From positions 1 through 38,558 of the forward strand of contig CAMDGD010000016.1 in the NCBI GenBank assembly GCA_945897785.1: 38,558 nt of DNA, given 5' to 3'. Shown here one piece after another: positions 1 to 10,343 of this stretch. The stretch is from Paludibacter jiangxiensis (GTDB lineage Bacteria > Bacteroidota > Bacteroidia > Bacteroidales > Paludibacteraceae). A program made the translations under genes and the position numbers. Below the pieces are notes generated by a model. That model was not told where the DNA came from. It saw only the letters and a list, made by a program, of their open reading frames with translations, and did not search any database. Each line of letters begins with the position of its first letter. The first letter of the stretch is position 1.

Positions 1-206
1 TTTATGGGCCCTTCGTATTTATACAATCCATTAATTCTACCTAACCCGGTAATGTCTGATCTGGCCGTTCCGTTGCCAAAATTTTCCCAAAAAACAGTAT
101 CGCCATACATCACCACTTGTGCATGTGCCATGCTTCCTATCAAAAGCAACATAAAAAAGCAACATTTTAGAAAGGAAAGCTTACGATAAAGTAAAAATTT
201 AATCAT
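1..206 (-). CDS. Secreted protein, N-terminal fragment cut by window edge
   Basis: An open minus-strand frame starts at an ATG (204-206) and runs off the left edge without a stop, giving 68 codons. The N-terminus has basic residues (Lys, Arg, Lys) and then a hydrophobic stretch rich in Phe, Leu and Met. It ends in a plausible signal-peptidase site AHA-Q near residue 30, so the product is exported. The start of the mature part (VVMYGDTVFWENFGNGTA, then an acidic/glycine-rich run) resembles the opening of large Bacteroidota surface proteins, but too little is present to name a domain. It lies downstream of, and in the same orientation as, two large T9SS-type surface proteins, separated from the nearest by 189 bp, so it may belong to the same surface-protein cluster. 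Function not recognised. Confidence 0.65.
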   Translation of the reverse strand, partial: MIKFLLYRKLSFLKCCFFMLLLIGSMAHAQVVMYGDTVFWENFGNGTARSDITGLGRINGLYKYEGPI

Positions 207-395
207 GTAATAGTGTTTTTCTTATAAAAAGACCAAGAGTATAAACTTAATAAAAATTAACTACAACTATAGAAAAAAACATAAAGAATTAGTTTTTTTT
301 TGCTTAAAACAAACATTTAACAATTAAGTCACATCTTCAATTTTAGAATACCACGGTAAAAAGGCTTATTTACGAATAGTTGATGATTAACCGCG

Positions 396-2945
396 CTATT
401 TTAGTAATAATTTTACCACATAATTCGCTTTTTCTGTAGCCACACGAACAACACAGGTTTTTTTCTTTGCTGGGACATAAACATCCAGCACCGAACTATT
501 CACCTTATTGTTTGAGTACAAAAGCAAACCCGATTGCTCCCAAACCGTAATATTTTCTATTTTATCGTTAGGAGGGCTCTCAATACGAATAGTATGTTCA
601 GCAATCTGCGTTACAGCAATACATCTATCGCAAAATTCAATATCCTCTTGTTTTGTAACGGCGCTATTTCTAAATTCAACAAACAAATACCCGTCGTTAA
701 CTCCTTCTTTATACTGTATAGTGTAATTGTTATTTATTTTTAAATCCTGTTGTTCGCCAGTGCTGGTATTCATTAAAATTACTTCCATATTTTCAAAACT
801 ATTAGCCCCTTCAAATTTCAAGGCAATATTTCCAGACAGCTCTGAGTAAATACCTATAGAAGCCATAAACGGCAAGGAACTAAACTGATTCACATCTAAT
901 TTTACTTCTTCCAACACGGTATATATTTCGGGAACATCGGTATATTGAGAAAATAGCTTAAAGGCATCTGATTCATCCAATCTATTGTCGGCCATTGGTC
1001 TTAGCGCAATAACCGTTGCACTTTTTTTATAGCCGTTATCGCTTATAATATGTAGCACGCTGCTTGTATCTGTAGGCGAAATTTTTTCGATAGCTGCACA
1101 GAAACTTGTTTGCAAATCAATTTCTAGTGAATCCGAACTTATCGCTTCTACCCAGAACCCTTGCATAGGCGGAATACTTGCTGAACGATATGCCGGATTA
1201 GAGCTAATTCCGCTTCCTGCAACGAAGGTGCTGAAAGTAGTTCCATTCCATAGTTTTATGTTGGGTGATATTTTATCCTGATTTCGTTGATACAAAGCAT
1301 CTAAATCGATATGCGACATATACGGGTTGGCAACCAGGTTTAAGCCCTGATTTAACGGAATATTGCTATTTTGCAATACACCATCAGCATTTTCGGCTAC
1401 AAAACGATAAGCTACAGCGGTATCTCTTGGGAGCAATATCGGATTATTTACAAACAAATACCCCGTAGAAGGATGGTAATTATACACGGTGCTTAATAAA
1501 GAGCCTTCCGCAGTTGTTCTAGGCAACGAAAAACGCAAATTGGCTGTTTCGTAGGTAATCGGATTCGGATAATGAAAAGTTTTAGTAGCAATAGATACAA
1601 AATGTGCTTTGCCGCCAACCAAAGGGTCATTTAATGCTGTAATATTACTTGTCCACATACCCATATTCAGCAAACCGGGATAATATAAATCAGCTTCATC
1701 CAACGCAGTAAATTTTTTAGCATACACTACAGGAGAACCTTCAAAATAAAAATCGGCAGCATACATGTTTTTTAAAGGAGGGGTTAAGGAATACCACTGA
1801 TTTCTTTGTAAAGATAACTCAACAAAAGCCTTTTCGTAGTGTAAAAACTGCAAGCCCAATACGCCGGCTCCGGGGTTAAACGATATAGAAGCACATGTTG
1901 CGGGACAAGAAATTATTGGATACGGCAAAGCTTCCGTAAGTGTAGGTATTATAGCAGGCGAACAAGTAGTAGGCACTCCATTTGTCCAGTTAGATTCAAG
2001 ATGCCAATCGTTATTTACAGCACCCGTCCATATGGTTGTATCAGAAATACAATCAGTGCTAACAGGAGGGCAGTCGGCTGACTTAGTTGTTTCTAAATGC
2101 ATTTGATCAAGTATAATTGGCACCTGATTGGTCATAACCTCAACAAACTGTTCATCGATAGAATTAGTGCTTGAAATACCAGCAATATCAGCTATTGAAT
2201 TACTGCCAATACTAGGCTTAGGCGCCAAATTGCTAACTACGGCAAAACGAAGTGGGCTCGATGAGCTTATGCCCAAATTTGGTAAAGAAGTAAGTTGTTC
2301 AAAAGGAATAAAAAAGTCGTAGAAATAATCAGAATCGTTGTTGTTTTGACTTAAAGCTAAGGCTCGGTGGGCATAATCGGAAAAAGGATATTCGGCAACT
2401 ACTATTGGGTTTGTAGTGCCATCAACAAGATATAGGTTTATCGATTTTTTAGTCAATAAGGCAATTTCCACTTCAAAGCCGGGATTGCCAGGAACTGCAT
2501 TTGTATCAGCCGTATTTTCTTCAACCCCAAATTTTTGATCGGTATCAATTAAAATGCTATACCCTTTACTGTTTGGAGCGTAATTATCAATCCGTATTCT
2601 AAAAAGCAACTGTTGTCCGTCAAAATGAATTAACGCAGCGTACTGCTGTTTATCTTCATCGCCTACAATATCAGCAAAACTAAAGGCCGGTCCTTGTAAT
2701 AAATCGTTCGACAAATCATTATTTACAATGGGAATATACGGTATTTCACTGTCAATAAAATCATTGGTATAAGCATTCGAAAACTGAAATTGATTATCTC
2801 CCCCTAATTTTAGTATGCATTCATCATTAGTTGGATCGAGAATAGAAGCTCCCTTGCCGGCATTGTCAATAATAATTCCCGGCATTTGAGCCAAAATTGA
2901 TAAGCCCAAAAAGTAACTTACTATAAAAATTAGCGACTTTTTCAT
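396..2945 (-). CDS. Large secreted surface protein, probable T9SS cargo (short paralog)
   Basis: 849 aa. Residues 1-20 form a signal peptide ending SILAQ. Residues 21-290 are a domain often found at the front of big Bacteroidota surface proteins; recognisable motifs are LIDTDQKFG (132-140), GNPGFEVEIAL and SIGSNSIADI. From about residue 302 (DTTIWTGAV) to the end, the protein is homologous to the C-terminal part of its 1573-aa neighbour. The last ~80 residues (NITVWEQSGLLLYS, then VVKLLLK) look like a divergent T9SS C-terminal sorting domain, which would direct export through the outer membrane and attachment to the surface. The equivalent of the neighbour's calcium-loop-like DPDGDGYIS reads DPTNDECIL here, so that site is lost. 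No catalytic motif is seen; an adhesive or structural role is an inference. The start is an ATG directly before the signal peptide. Confidence 0.8.
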   Translation of the reverse strand: MKKSLIFIVSYFLGLSILAQMPGIIIDNAGKGASILDPTNDECILKLGGDNQFQFSNAYTNDFIDSEIPYIPIVNNDLSNDLLQGPAFSFADIVGDEDKQQYAALIHFDGQQLLFRIRIDNYAPNSKGYSILIDTDQKFGVEENTADTNAVPGNPGFEVEIALLTKKSINLYLVDGTTNPIVVAEYPFSDYAHRALALSQNNNDSDYFYDFFIPFEQLTSLPNLGISSSSPLRFAVVSNLAPKPSIGSNSIADIAGISSTNSIDEQFVEVMTNQVPIILDQMHLETTKSADCPPVSTDCISDTTIWTGAVNNDWHLESNWTNGVPTTCSPAIIPTLTEALPYPIISCPATCASISFNPGAGVLGLQFLHYEKAFVELSLQRNQWYSLTPPLKNMYAADFYFEGSPVVYAKKFTALDEADLYYPGLLNMGMWTSNITALNDPLVGGKAHFVSIATKTFHYPNPITYETANLRFSLPRTTAEGSLLSTVYNYHPSTGYLFVNNPILLPRDTAVAYRFVAENADGVLQNSNIPLNQGLNLVANPYMSHIDLDALYQRNQDKISPNIKLWNGTTFSTFVAGSGISSNPAYRSASIPPMQGFWVEAISSDSLEIDLQTSFCAAIEKISPTDTSSVLHIISDNGYKKSATVIALRPMADNRLDESDAFKLFSQYTDVPEIYTVLEEVKLDVNQFSSLPFMASIGIYSELSGNIALKFEGANSFENMEVILMNTSTGEQQDLKINNNYTIQYKEGVNDGYLFVEFRNSAVTKQEDIEFCDRCIAVTQIAEHTIRIESPPNDKIENITVWEQSGLLLYSNNKVNSSVLDVYVPAKKKTCVVRVATEKANYVVKLLLK

Positions 2946-3090
2946 GACTAGACTCTTTAATAAAATGACAGTGAGTGTGTTCTTGTAAATTTAACAAAAA
3001 AATACAAGATTTAGCGAAATAATAGAATGTTACTAAACAGTTTTTTATGTTAAAGATTTTTATTTCATTTTTTCTGCCGCAAGCACAAAA

Positions 3091-3128
3091 AAACGCAATG
3101 TTTTTGCCTAATGCATAACATTGCGTTT
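3091..3128 (-). terminator. Rho-independent terminator after the 1573-aa gene
   Basis: An 11-bp perfect inverted repeat (3091-3101 with 3118-3128) has a 16-nt loop. It is followed on the minus strand by a run of seven T residues. It sits 43 bp past the stop codon of the long surface-protein gene and so separates it from the short paralog. Confidence 0.85.
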
Positions 3129-3170
3129 GTTGTTTAGATGCTTCTATTACAAGCCAAAACTATATAAATG

Positions 3171-6100
3171 CTACTCTTTAAATAATAGCTTAATTACATA
3201 CGATTTGTGTTCTGTTTCTACACGAACAACACAAGTTTGGTTTGGTGAATGCACTTTTGCCTCAATTTCTGCTCGATTGATATTGTACTTGCTATAAAGC
3301 ATCATACCCGATTTTTCCCAAATGGTTACATTTTGAATTTTATCGCTTGGGGGACTCATAATGCCGATGGTATTCTTGTCTTTTTGATACACTTGAATAC
3401 ACCTATTCCCTTCGCAGGAATCAGCTTCTGATAAATCTGTTTCGGTAGTCGAATTTGCACTTCTAAACTCAACAAACAAAAATCCATCCGTATGTTCGCC
3501 ATCAAAATCGAGAATATATTCGCTATTAGCCTTTAGGTTTTGTTGCTCACCGGTTAGGGTATTTAGCAAGGTAACATCAATGCTATCGAAAGTATCTGAA
3601 CCATCAAAAGTTAGTGTTATCGGGCCTTGTTGCGTTGTTTTCACCCCAATAGGCACTATGTAAGGCAAAGAGCTAAATTGATTAATATCTAAGGCAACCT
3701 CATCAGCTAAAGAATACACCTCGGGCACATCAGTATATTGAGAAAACAATTTGAAAGCATCATCATCGCCACTTGCATTCGACGCATTTGACCGAAGGGC
3801 TATAGCAGCAGAGCTTTGTTTAGCGCCATTATCTGCTTTAATGTGCATTATATTTGTTGGGACGCTAGTGCTTCGTAACTTGGTTACTTCATCTACAAAG
3901 TAATGTGCATCTAAATCAATCAACATAGTGTCGTTCACTAATCCTTCAACAAAGAAAGCCTGCATAGGAGAAATACTTGTGCTGGTTAAATCAAGACTAG
4001 AAAATATTTCGCTACCCGCCATATAAGTTGTAAATGTGGAACCATTCCAAAATTTAACTTTATTGGAAATTACACCAACATTTGAGGCATACAAGGCATT
4101 AAAATCTAGATGACACATCATGGGGTTACCCACAAAATTTAGTCCGATTTGAACTGGCACCTTGATATCTTGTAACACATTTGCCGTATCTTCCATAGCA
4201 AAACGATAGGCTAAGAAACTATCCCTTGGCAAGTAAATAGGATATTCGGTAAGTAATCTGCCGGAATAAGTGCTATACGGATACGCTATTTCCATCAAAC
4301 TATCGGGAACTACTTCTCGTGGAAAATAGTTCATTTGATCGGTCATTTCATAAGTAATGGCATTGGGAAAATTATAGGTTTTATCGTCCACTAAATGAGC
4401 AAATCCCATGCCTGGAGTTAACGACACATTAGCACTGGCAAAACCTCTCGACCAAGTACCAATATTTAAAGCACCTCCGGTGTAAAGTGAATCGGGGTTT
4501 ATTTGATCAAACAAACGCATCCAAGTAACAGGGTGTCCTTCGAAGGCATAATCGGCCGAATACATCTCTTTTAAAGGCGCTGTTAGCGTGTACCATTTTT
4601 CTCGTTGTAAATTGATTTGAACATAAGCCCTTTCGTATGAGAGTTGTTCCAATCCAAGCACTCCACCACCAGGTTCGAACGTAATCGATTTACACGCTGC
4701 AGGAGCAGAAATTACCGGATAGAATATACCGTTGCCCGGATCAGGGATAACTACATGCGTACATATATCCGGTTGCAAATCAGTCCAGTTATCATCGTTA
4801 GTCCATTCGTTGCTTACGGCACCTGTCCATTGCGTAGTATCTGTTACCATACCGTGTGTAACCTCTACAGCTGTTCGAGTTGCGCTGGTACAAGTACCAA
4901 AAACAGTTTCAGCATAGTATGTTACTCCAGTTTCAAGAGGTGTATCTATTGGCAATGGCGTACCACCGCTGGCAGAACTGTACCATACCACGGTACCCGG
5001 ACCGCTAGGATATGCATCAATATCTAACAAAGTAGATTCATAACAAACGAGTTGTTGCGCATTTGCTGTTGGCGGAAGAGGATCGCCTTCTTCTGCAGTA
5101 ACCGGAGTTCTGTTGGTGCTAGTGCAGGAATTTGAATCGCAAATAGCCTCAACGAAATATGTTATACCATCAACTAGAGCCGTTGAAGTGGGCAACTCTA
5201 CCCCGCCAAATGAAGCATCATACCATTTAAGACTAGTACCCTCAGGTACATTTACCAATAAATCGGCCAAGGTTCCGGCATCACAAAAATACTGAGTAAC
5301 AGGTGCTATAGGAGCAATAGGTCGTAAGCCGGGGAAAAACAAAATATTATCAGCCACTATAGCATCACAAGTACCCACCGGCAGTTTTGACGCTTTAACA
5401 CTAATCATTGCCGTATCCATAATCTGATAGGTAGTAAGTGTAATATTTGTGCCATCACCCATCCGTCCATAACCAAAAGTTGTGCTGTCGGAAGCTAATA
5501 TCGGTTCATAATATACCCCAGCTTCGGAATTTTGAATAATAATTTCGCCGTAAGTACCATCGCAGAATGACTGTGTTACAGCAGTAATAGTTACCGGATC
5601 GGGGTAATCGCAAAGCACAATTACCGCAGCGCTTGCTGCGCTTTCACATTCGCCTGATGCAATTACACGCACTTGAATTTCTGAACCGGTTGCGATATCA
5701 TACGCCGGAATACCTGTGGCTTCCCAACTTCCGGCAGTACTTGCCGTAGTTGTTCCTATATAAGAACCCTCTGTATATACATTTATCGTTAGCGGATAAG
5801 CACCCCCGGAAATTGTTCCACTAACGGAAGTATCTCCTTCGGTAGGTGCATTAATAGCTATGGTGTATGCCGTAATAGCTGTTTGTGCGCTAAAAGTTAT
5901 CGTATCACTATCAATGCTTGGGGTTAAGTCTGTTCCTGCTGTAATAGCTGCCGTGATCTGGTCACCAGCCTGTAAAGTAATACCGCTTAGTGTCCATGAA
6001 CCATTTGCTTGTACGGTCGTTGAACCAAGTACAGTACGGGTAGGATTTACTTTATAAACCGTAAGGGTAGAACCCGGAGCTTCTACTGAGTACCCACTAA

Positions 6101-7892
6101 CAGCTGTAAGCGGATAAGTTGCATTACAATCTACCGTAGCAATGGTTGGAAAATATGCCTGACGGGTAACATAAACGGTTACCGGATCGGAATAACATTT
6201 GCCATTTTCTATTTGCTTAAATGTAATCGAATCACCTAAGGCTAAGCCACTAAAACTTGAACTAAAAGCAAATGGAGCAGTTAAACTTGTATAAGCCGGT
6301 GTTTGAGGAATACCGTTTACATATATCAATATTTCTGTGTTAGCAGAAATACCGGTTCCTTCAATACTGGTAGTAGAAATAGTAATTGGCGAAGTTGTAA
6401 TAGTTGGTATGGTACTAGCACCGGTGGTATAATCACAAGAAAGGTATTCGTACGATTCGCATAAGCCCGGTTCTTCGAACACAAAACGATACACACTCGA
6501 ACCAATTGCACGCACAAAGCATTGTCCTGTTTGACACTCAAATTTAACGGTTTGGGGTTGTGCTGTGGTTATTATTGGGTTTGTAGCCCCTGTTTTCAAC
6601 AAAGCTACATCAAATAAAGTTCCATCGGTATTGTATAAATATATTTTTGTGCCTATCGGTCTGTTAACAGTTACTTCATAACCTTTATTTCCACTAATTA
6701 TATCTATTTCACCTGCTACGGGTGGATTGGTATAATTGATACAATCATCTACAACCTTTTCATCACAATCGTCAGCCGAGGTTCCTTTTCCCGGGGCTGT
6801 TGCTGTTGCCTTAACAACTTGTCCGGCTTCTAAAGTAACGGAAGGACTAAGGGTAACAACATCAATACTCCAAGCATTAGCCGAAGTTGTGGTGGTTCCA
6901 CTTCCAATCAAGGTAGTTCCATCACTTTGATATACAAACACTTCGATACTAGTTCCATCAGCCTCAATACTTGTTCCGGAAATCGTTACACTTGAAGTAT
7001 AAACGGAGTTTATTGGTGGACAAACAGACCGTTCTTCTATGCCGTCATTTACATCAGTAGGAGCAGTAGGTGTTTGCGCAGTAATAGTATTAATAAATTT
7101 CTCATCAATACTATTGCCGGGATAACTTCCACCAACATCAGACATGGAATTACTTCCTATAGAAGGACTTGGATTCATATTGGTTACGATAGCAAAGCGA
7201 AGTGGTGTGTTTTCGTCCACACCAAAACTCGCTAAACTCGCAATCGGTACAAAGAAATCGAAAAAATAATCCGGATCATCGCAATACGAACTTACGGCAA
7301 CTGATTTTTGAGCATAATTTGCATACGGAAGCTCCGTAACTAAGGAAGGAATTAGGGAGCCATCAATATTATAAAGAGCAACCCCGTGGTTCGTCATCAA
7401 GGTTACTTCAATTTCAAAACCCGGATTACCGGGTAGGGCATTTGGATCTGCTTGCGGACCGGTAAAGCCAAATTTTTGATCGGTATCTATTAACACAGAA
7501 TAAGCTTTCGAATTAGCTACGAAAGCCGCAATACGCATACGAAAAAGCAAAGCAGAATTGGCATTATCCCAGTACATTAATGCAGCATTCTGATCAGGAT
7601 TAGCACCACCTACCAATTCACTAAAATGGCAAGCACGCCCTTGTTCAAGGTCGTTAGTTGGATCAGAAGTCACAATTGGCACATACGGAATTTCACTCTG
7701 GCTAACATCACTGTTGGGCGGATTGGTAAACCCAATTTGAACACCATCGGTTTTTTTCGAAATGTATCCGTCACCATCAGGGTCAAGGATAGCCGCTCCT
7801 GTGCCGGCATCCGTAAGAATTAACCCCGGTGTTTGCGCATATATTGCCATGCTCAATGCGAAAACTACTGTAAGGAGAATTTGCTTTTTCAT
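3171..7892 (-). CDS. Giant secreted surface protein with Ig-like modules, probable T9SS cargo (long paralog)
   Basis: 1573 aa. The signal peptide is residues 1-20 (ending AIYAQ). Residues 21-290 are the same N-terminal domain as in the neighbouring 849-aa protein and include a calcium-loop-like DPDGDGYIS at about 38-46. Residues ~295-1015 are a string of Ig-like/beta-sandwich modules absent from the neighbour. The last two (about 855-935 and 936-1012) match the CHU_C-associated Ig-like pattern: Cys, then WYDASFGG or WYSSASGG, then a second Cys and RTxV. Residues ~1016-1573 (from DTTQWTGAV) are shared with the neighbour and end in a divergent T9SS sorting domain (NVTIWEKSGMMLYS, then VIKLLFKE). 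Such proteins are exported by the Por/T9SS machinery and displayed on the cell surface. An adhesin-like role is inferred; no enzyme motif is visible. Confidence 0.8.
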   Translation of the reverse strand: MKKQILLTVVFALSMAIYAQTPGLILTDAGTGAAILDPDGDGYISKKTDGVQIGFTNPPNSDVSQSEIPYVPIVTSDPTNDLEQGRACHFSELVGGANPDQNAALMYWDNANSALLFRMRIAAFVANSKAYSVLIDTDQKFGFTGPQADPNALPGNPGFEIEVTLMTNHGVALYNIDGSLIPSLVTELPYANYAQKSVAVSSYCDDPDYFFDFFVPIASLASFGVDENTPLRFAIVTNMNPSPSIGSNSMSDVGGSYPGNSIDEKFINTITAQTPTAPTDVNDGIEERSVCPPINSVYTSSVTISGTSIEADGTSIEVFVYQSDGTTLIGSGTTTTSANAWSIDVVTLSPSVTLEAGQVVKATATAPGKGTSADDCDEKVVDDCINYTNPPVAGEIDIISGNKGYEVTVNRPIGTKIYLYNTDGTLFDVALLKTGATNPIITTAQPQTVKFECQTGQCFVRAIGSSVYRFVFEEPGLCESYEYLSCDYTTGASTIPTITTSPITISTTSIEGTGISANTEILIYVNGIPQTPAYTSLTAPFAFSSSFSGLALGDSITFKQIENGKCYSDPVTVYVTRQAYFPTIATVDCNATYPLTAVSGYSVEAPGSTLTVYKVNPTRTVLGSTTVQANGSWTLSGITLQAGDQITAAITAGTDLTPSIDSDTITFSAQTAITAYTIAINAPTEGDTSVSGTISGGAYPLTINVYTEGSYIGTTTASTAGSWEATGIPAYDIATGSEIQVRVIASGECESAASAAVIVLCDYPDPVTITAVTQSFCDGTYGEIIIQNSEAGVYYEPILASDSTTFGYGRMGDGTNITLTTYQIMDTAMISVKASKLPVGTCDAIVADNILFFPGLRPIAPIAPVTQYFCDAGTLADLLVNVPEGTSLKWYDASFGGVELPTSTALVDGITYFVEAICDSNSCTSTNRTPVTAEEGDPLPPTANAQQLVCYESTLLDIDAYPSGPGTVVWYSSASGGTPLPIDTPLETGVTYYAETVFGTCTSATRTAVEVTHGMVTDTTQWTGAVSNEWTNDDNWTDLQPDICTHVVIPDPGNGIFYPVISAPAACKSITFEPGGGVLGLEQLSYERAYVQINLQREKWYTLTAPLKEMYSADYAFEGHPVTWMRLFDQINPDSLYTGGALNIGTWSRGFASANVSLTPGMGFAHLVDDKTYNFPNAITYEMTDQMNYFPREVVPDSLMEIAYPYSTYSGRLLTEYPIYLPRDSFLAYRFAMEDTANVLQDIKVPVQIGLNFVGNPMMCHLDFNALYASNVGVISNKVKFWNGSTFTTYMAGSEIFSSLDLTSTSISPMQAFFVEGLVNDTMLIDLDAHYFVDEVTKLRSTSVPTNIMHIKADNGAKQSSAAIALRSNASNASGDDDAFKLFSQYTDVPEVYSLADEVALDINQFSSLPYIVPIGVKTTQQGPITLTFDGSDTFDSIDVTLLNTLTGEQQNLKANSEYILDFDGEHTDGFLFVEFRSANSTTETDLSEADSCEGNRCIQVYQKDKNTIGIMSPPSDKIQNVTIWEKSGMMLYSKYNINRAEIEAKVHSPNQTCVVRVETEHKSYVIKLLFKE

Positions 7893-7994
7893 TGCTCTAG
7901 TTTTTATAATTGGAAAAAGAACAAAACTGCTACAACCTTAGTGGATTAGCATATATTAGAATTGTTTTTATATCTGTTTAAAAATATACATTGC

Positions 7995-8010
7995 AAACGA
8001 TAAATCGTTT
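7995..8010. repeat. Short perfect palindrome upstream of the giant gene
   Basis: Arms AAACGAT and ATCGTTT are separated by two bases. It lies in the 326-bp gene-free stretch 7893-8218, about 105 bp upstream of the long surface-protein start. It could be an operator or chance in AT-rich DNA. The rest of that stretch holds the two hairpins listed next; no small ORF or exact TAnnTTTG box toward the giant gene was seen. Confidence 0.25.
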
Positions 8011-8091
8011 AAAAAAGCATCTTCTTCAGAAGTAGTAAAAGACATAAATTAGATTGAGATAAATTTAATATCTTTTAAGGAATTAAACAAG

Positions 8092-8125
8092 GGTTAATAT
8101 GCTGTTTTTAAACAGCATATTAACC
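8092..8125 (-). terminator. Second hairpin downstream of metY
   Basis: A 16-bp perfect stem (8092-8107 with 8110-8125) has a two-base loop. It lies directly behind the first metY terminator on the minus strand and shares four bases (8122-8125) with its outer arm, so the two hairpins cannot both be fully paired. It probably acts as a back-up terminator or as 3'-end protection. Confidence 0.6.
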
Positions 8126-8161
8126 ATAAAAAGCTGTCTTATTAGACAGCTTTTTATGGTT
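8122..8161 (-). terminator. Rho-independent terminator of metY
   Basis: An 18-bp perfect inverted repeat (8122-8139 with 8144-8161) has a 4-nt loop, 57 bp past the metY stop. The T-rich part lies inside the second arm rather than after it. Confidence 0.75.
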
Positions 8162-8218
8162 TTGAGAAGATAAAATTGAATATAGTAATACATTTTATCA
8201 GTTTTTATATTTTAACAT

Positions 8219-9526
<1,308 letters not shown>

Positions 9527-9545
9527 TTACGTGTAGATTATACCA

Positions 9546-9553
9546 CAAAATTA
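9546..9553 (-). promoter_or_regulatory. Possible -7 box of metY
   Basis: On the minus strand this reads TAATTTTG, matching the Bacteroidota -7 consensus TAnnTTTG. It lies 26 bp before the metY ATG. No good TTTG -33 element is found at the expected distance, so confidence is limited. Confidence 0.4.
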
Positions 9554-9633
9554 GGGGAATTTGACTAAACATTACATCCCTTGTTTGGGGTATTTTACTA
9601 CCACAAATGAGGTATTATGAGGAAAGGTGGAAA

Positions 9634-10155
9634 TTACTTGATTATCAATAAACTATCAATAATATGAACAATCTTTTTGAATTCATCTTCATTAAAACCT
9701 AAGGATTGATAGACAACAAGGCCGTTTTTATTGATAATATAACTACGAGGAATGATATCTTTAGCGAAAGAACCGAATATTTTTTTGTCCTTATCGGCGT
9801 AAAACGGTAAAGAATAATTGTTTTTTTCAATAAACTTGCGTAAATCAGTCTGATTATGCCCACGTCCTACAATCATCAATTCAAATTGCTCATTATCTTT
9901 ATGCTTGTTCCATATTTCTTCGGTAATTTTCGGTAATTCTTTTTTGCAAGGTGGGCACCAAGTAGCAAAAAAGTTTAGTAACACAACCTTTCCCTTTAAG
10001 TCGGACAAATGCATGTTAACCGTATCGTTTTTCACAAATGAAAAATTGGGTGCTTGATCGCCGGCATTGATAATAGCATAACGATCAGCTTTTTGTGCAT
10101 AACAAACAAAAGAGATGCACAAAAATACAAGCAATAAAGAATGTGGCGTACGCAT
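9634..10155 (-). CDS. Exported TlpA/ResA-like thioredoxin-fold protein
   Basis: 173 aa with an N-terminal signal peptide (residues 1-20, ending VCYAQ) followed by a complete thioredoxin fold of the TlpA/AhpC-TSA type. The redox motif is FFATWCPPCKKELP, and the cis-proline loop is IIPRSYIIN. TlpA-like proteins act as periplasmic thiol-disulfide reductases in cytochrome maturation or oxidative stress, and in Bacteroidota many are of unknown substrate. The start is an ATG directly before the signal sequence. It lies between metY and the divergent comM and seems to be transcribed alone. The lack of a neighbouring cytochrome or DsbD-like gene leaves the substrate open. Confidence 0.85.
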   Translation of the reverse strand: MRTPHSLLLVFLCISFVCYAQKADRYAIINAGDQAPNFSFVKNDTVNMHLSDLKGKVVLLNFFATWCPPCKKELPKITEEIWNKHKDNEQFELMIVGRGHNQTDLRKFIEKNNYSLPFYADKDKKIFGSFAKDIIPRSYIINKNGLVVYQSLGFNEDEFKKIVHIIDSLLIIK

Positions 10156-10202
10156 AGGATTAAAGTTTTATCATTACAACAATATAGTACTTTGCTTTAT
10201 CA

Positions 10203-10235
10203 CAAAATTAATATATATTTCCAAAAATTAGCAAA
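10203..10235 (-). promoter_or_regulatory. Promoter of the TlpA-like gene
   Basis: The minus strand reads TTTG (10235-10232), 21 bases, then TAATTTTG (10210-10203), fitting the Bacteroidota sigma-ABfr pattern. The predicted transcription start is about 40 bp before the ATG at 10155. Confidence 0.5.
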
Positions 10236-10301
10236 ATTTTTATGTTTTAACAAAAATAGCCAAAGATTGTTTATTTATACTATATTTTATGGTATTATAT
10301 A

Positions 10302-10309
10302 TATCTTTG
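10302..10309 (+). promoter_or_regulatory. -7 box of comM
   Basis: TATCTTTG matches TAnnTTTG, 34 bp before the comM ATG. The expected -33 TTTG is not clear in the AT-rich sequence upstream. Confidence 0.45.
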
Positions 10310-10343
10310 TGTCAAAATATATCAACCTATAAATTAGAAGCGC

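Noticed and set aside
4644-5027. Plus-strand 127-codon open frame
   Set aside because: It lies fully inside the giant surface-protein gene on the other strand and encodes no recognisable domain.
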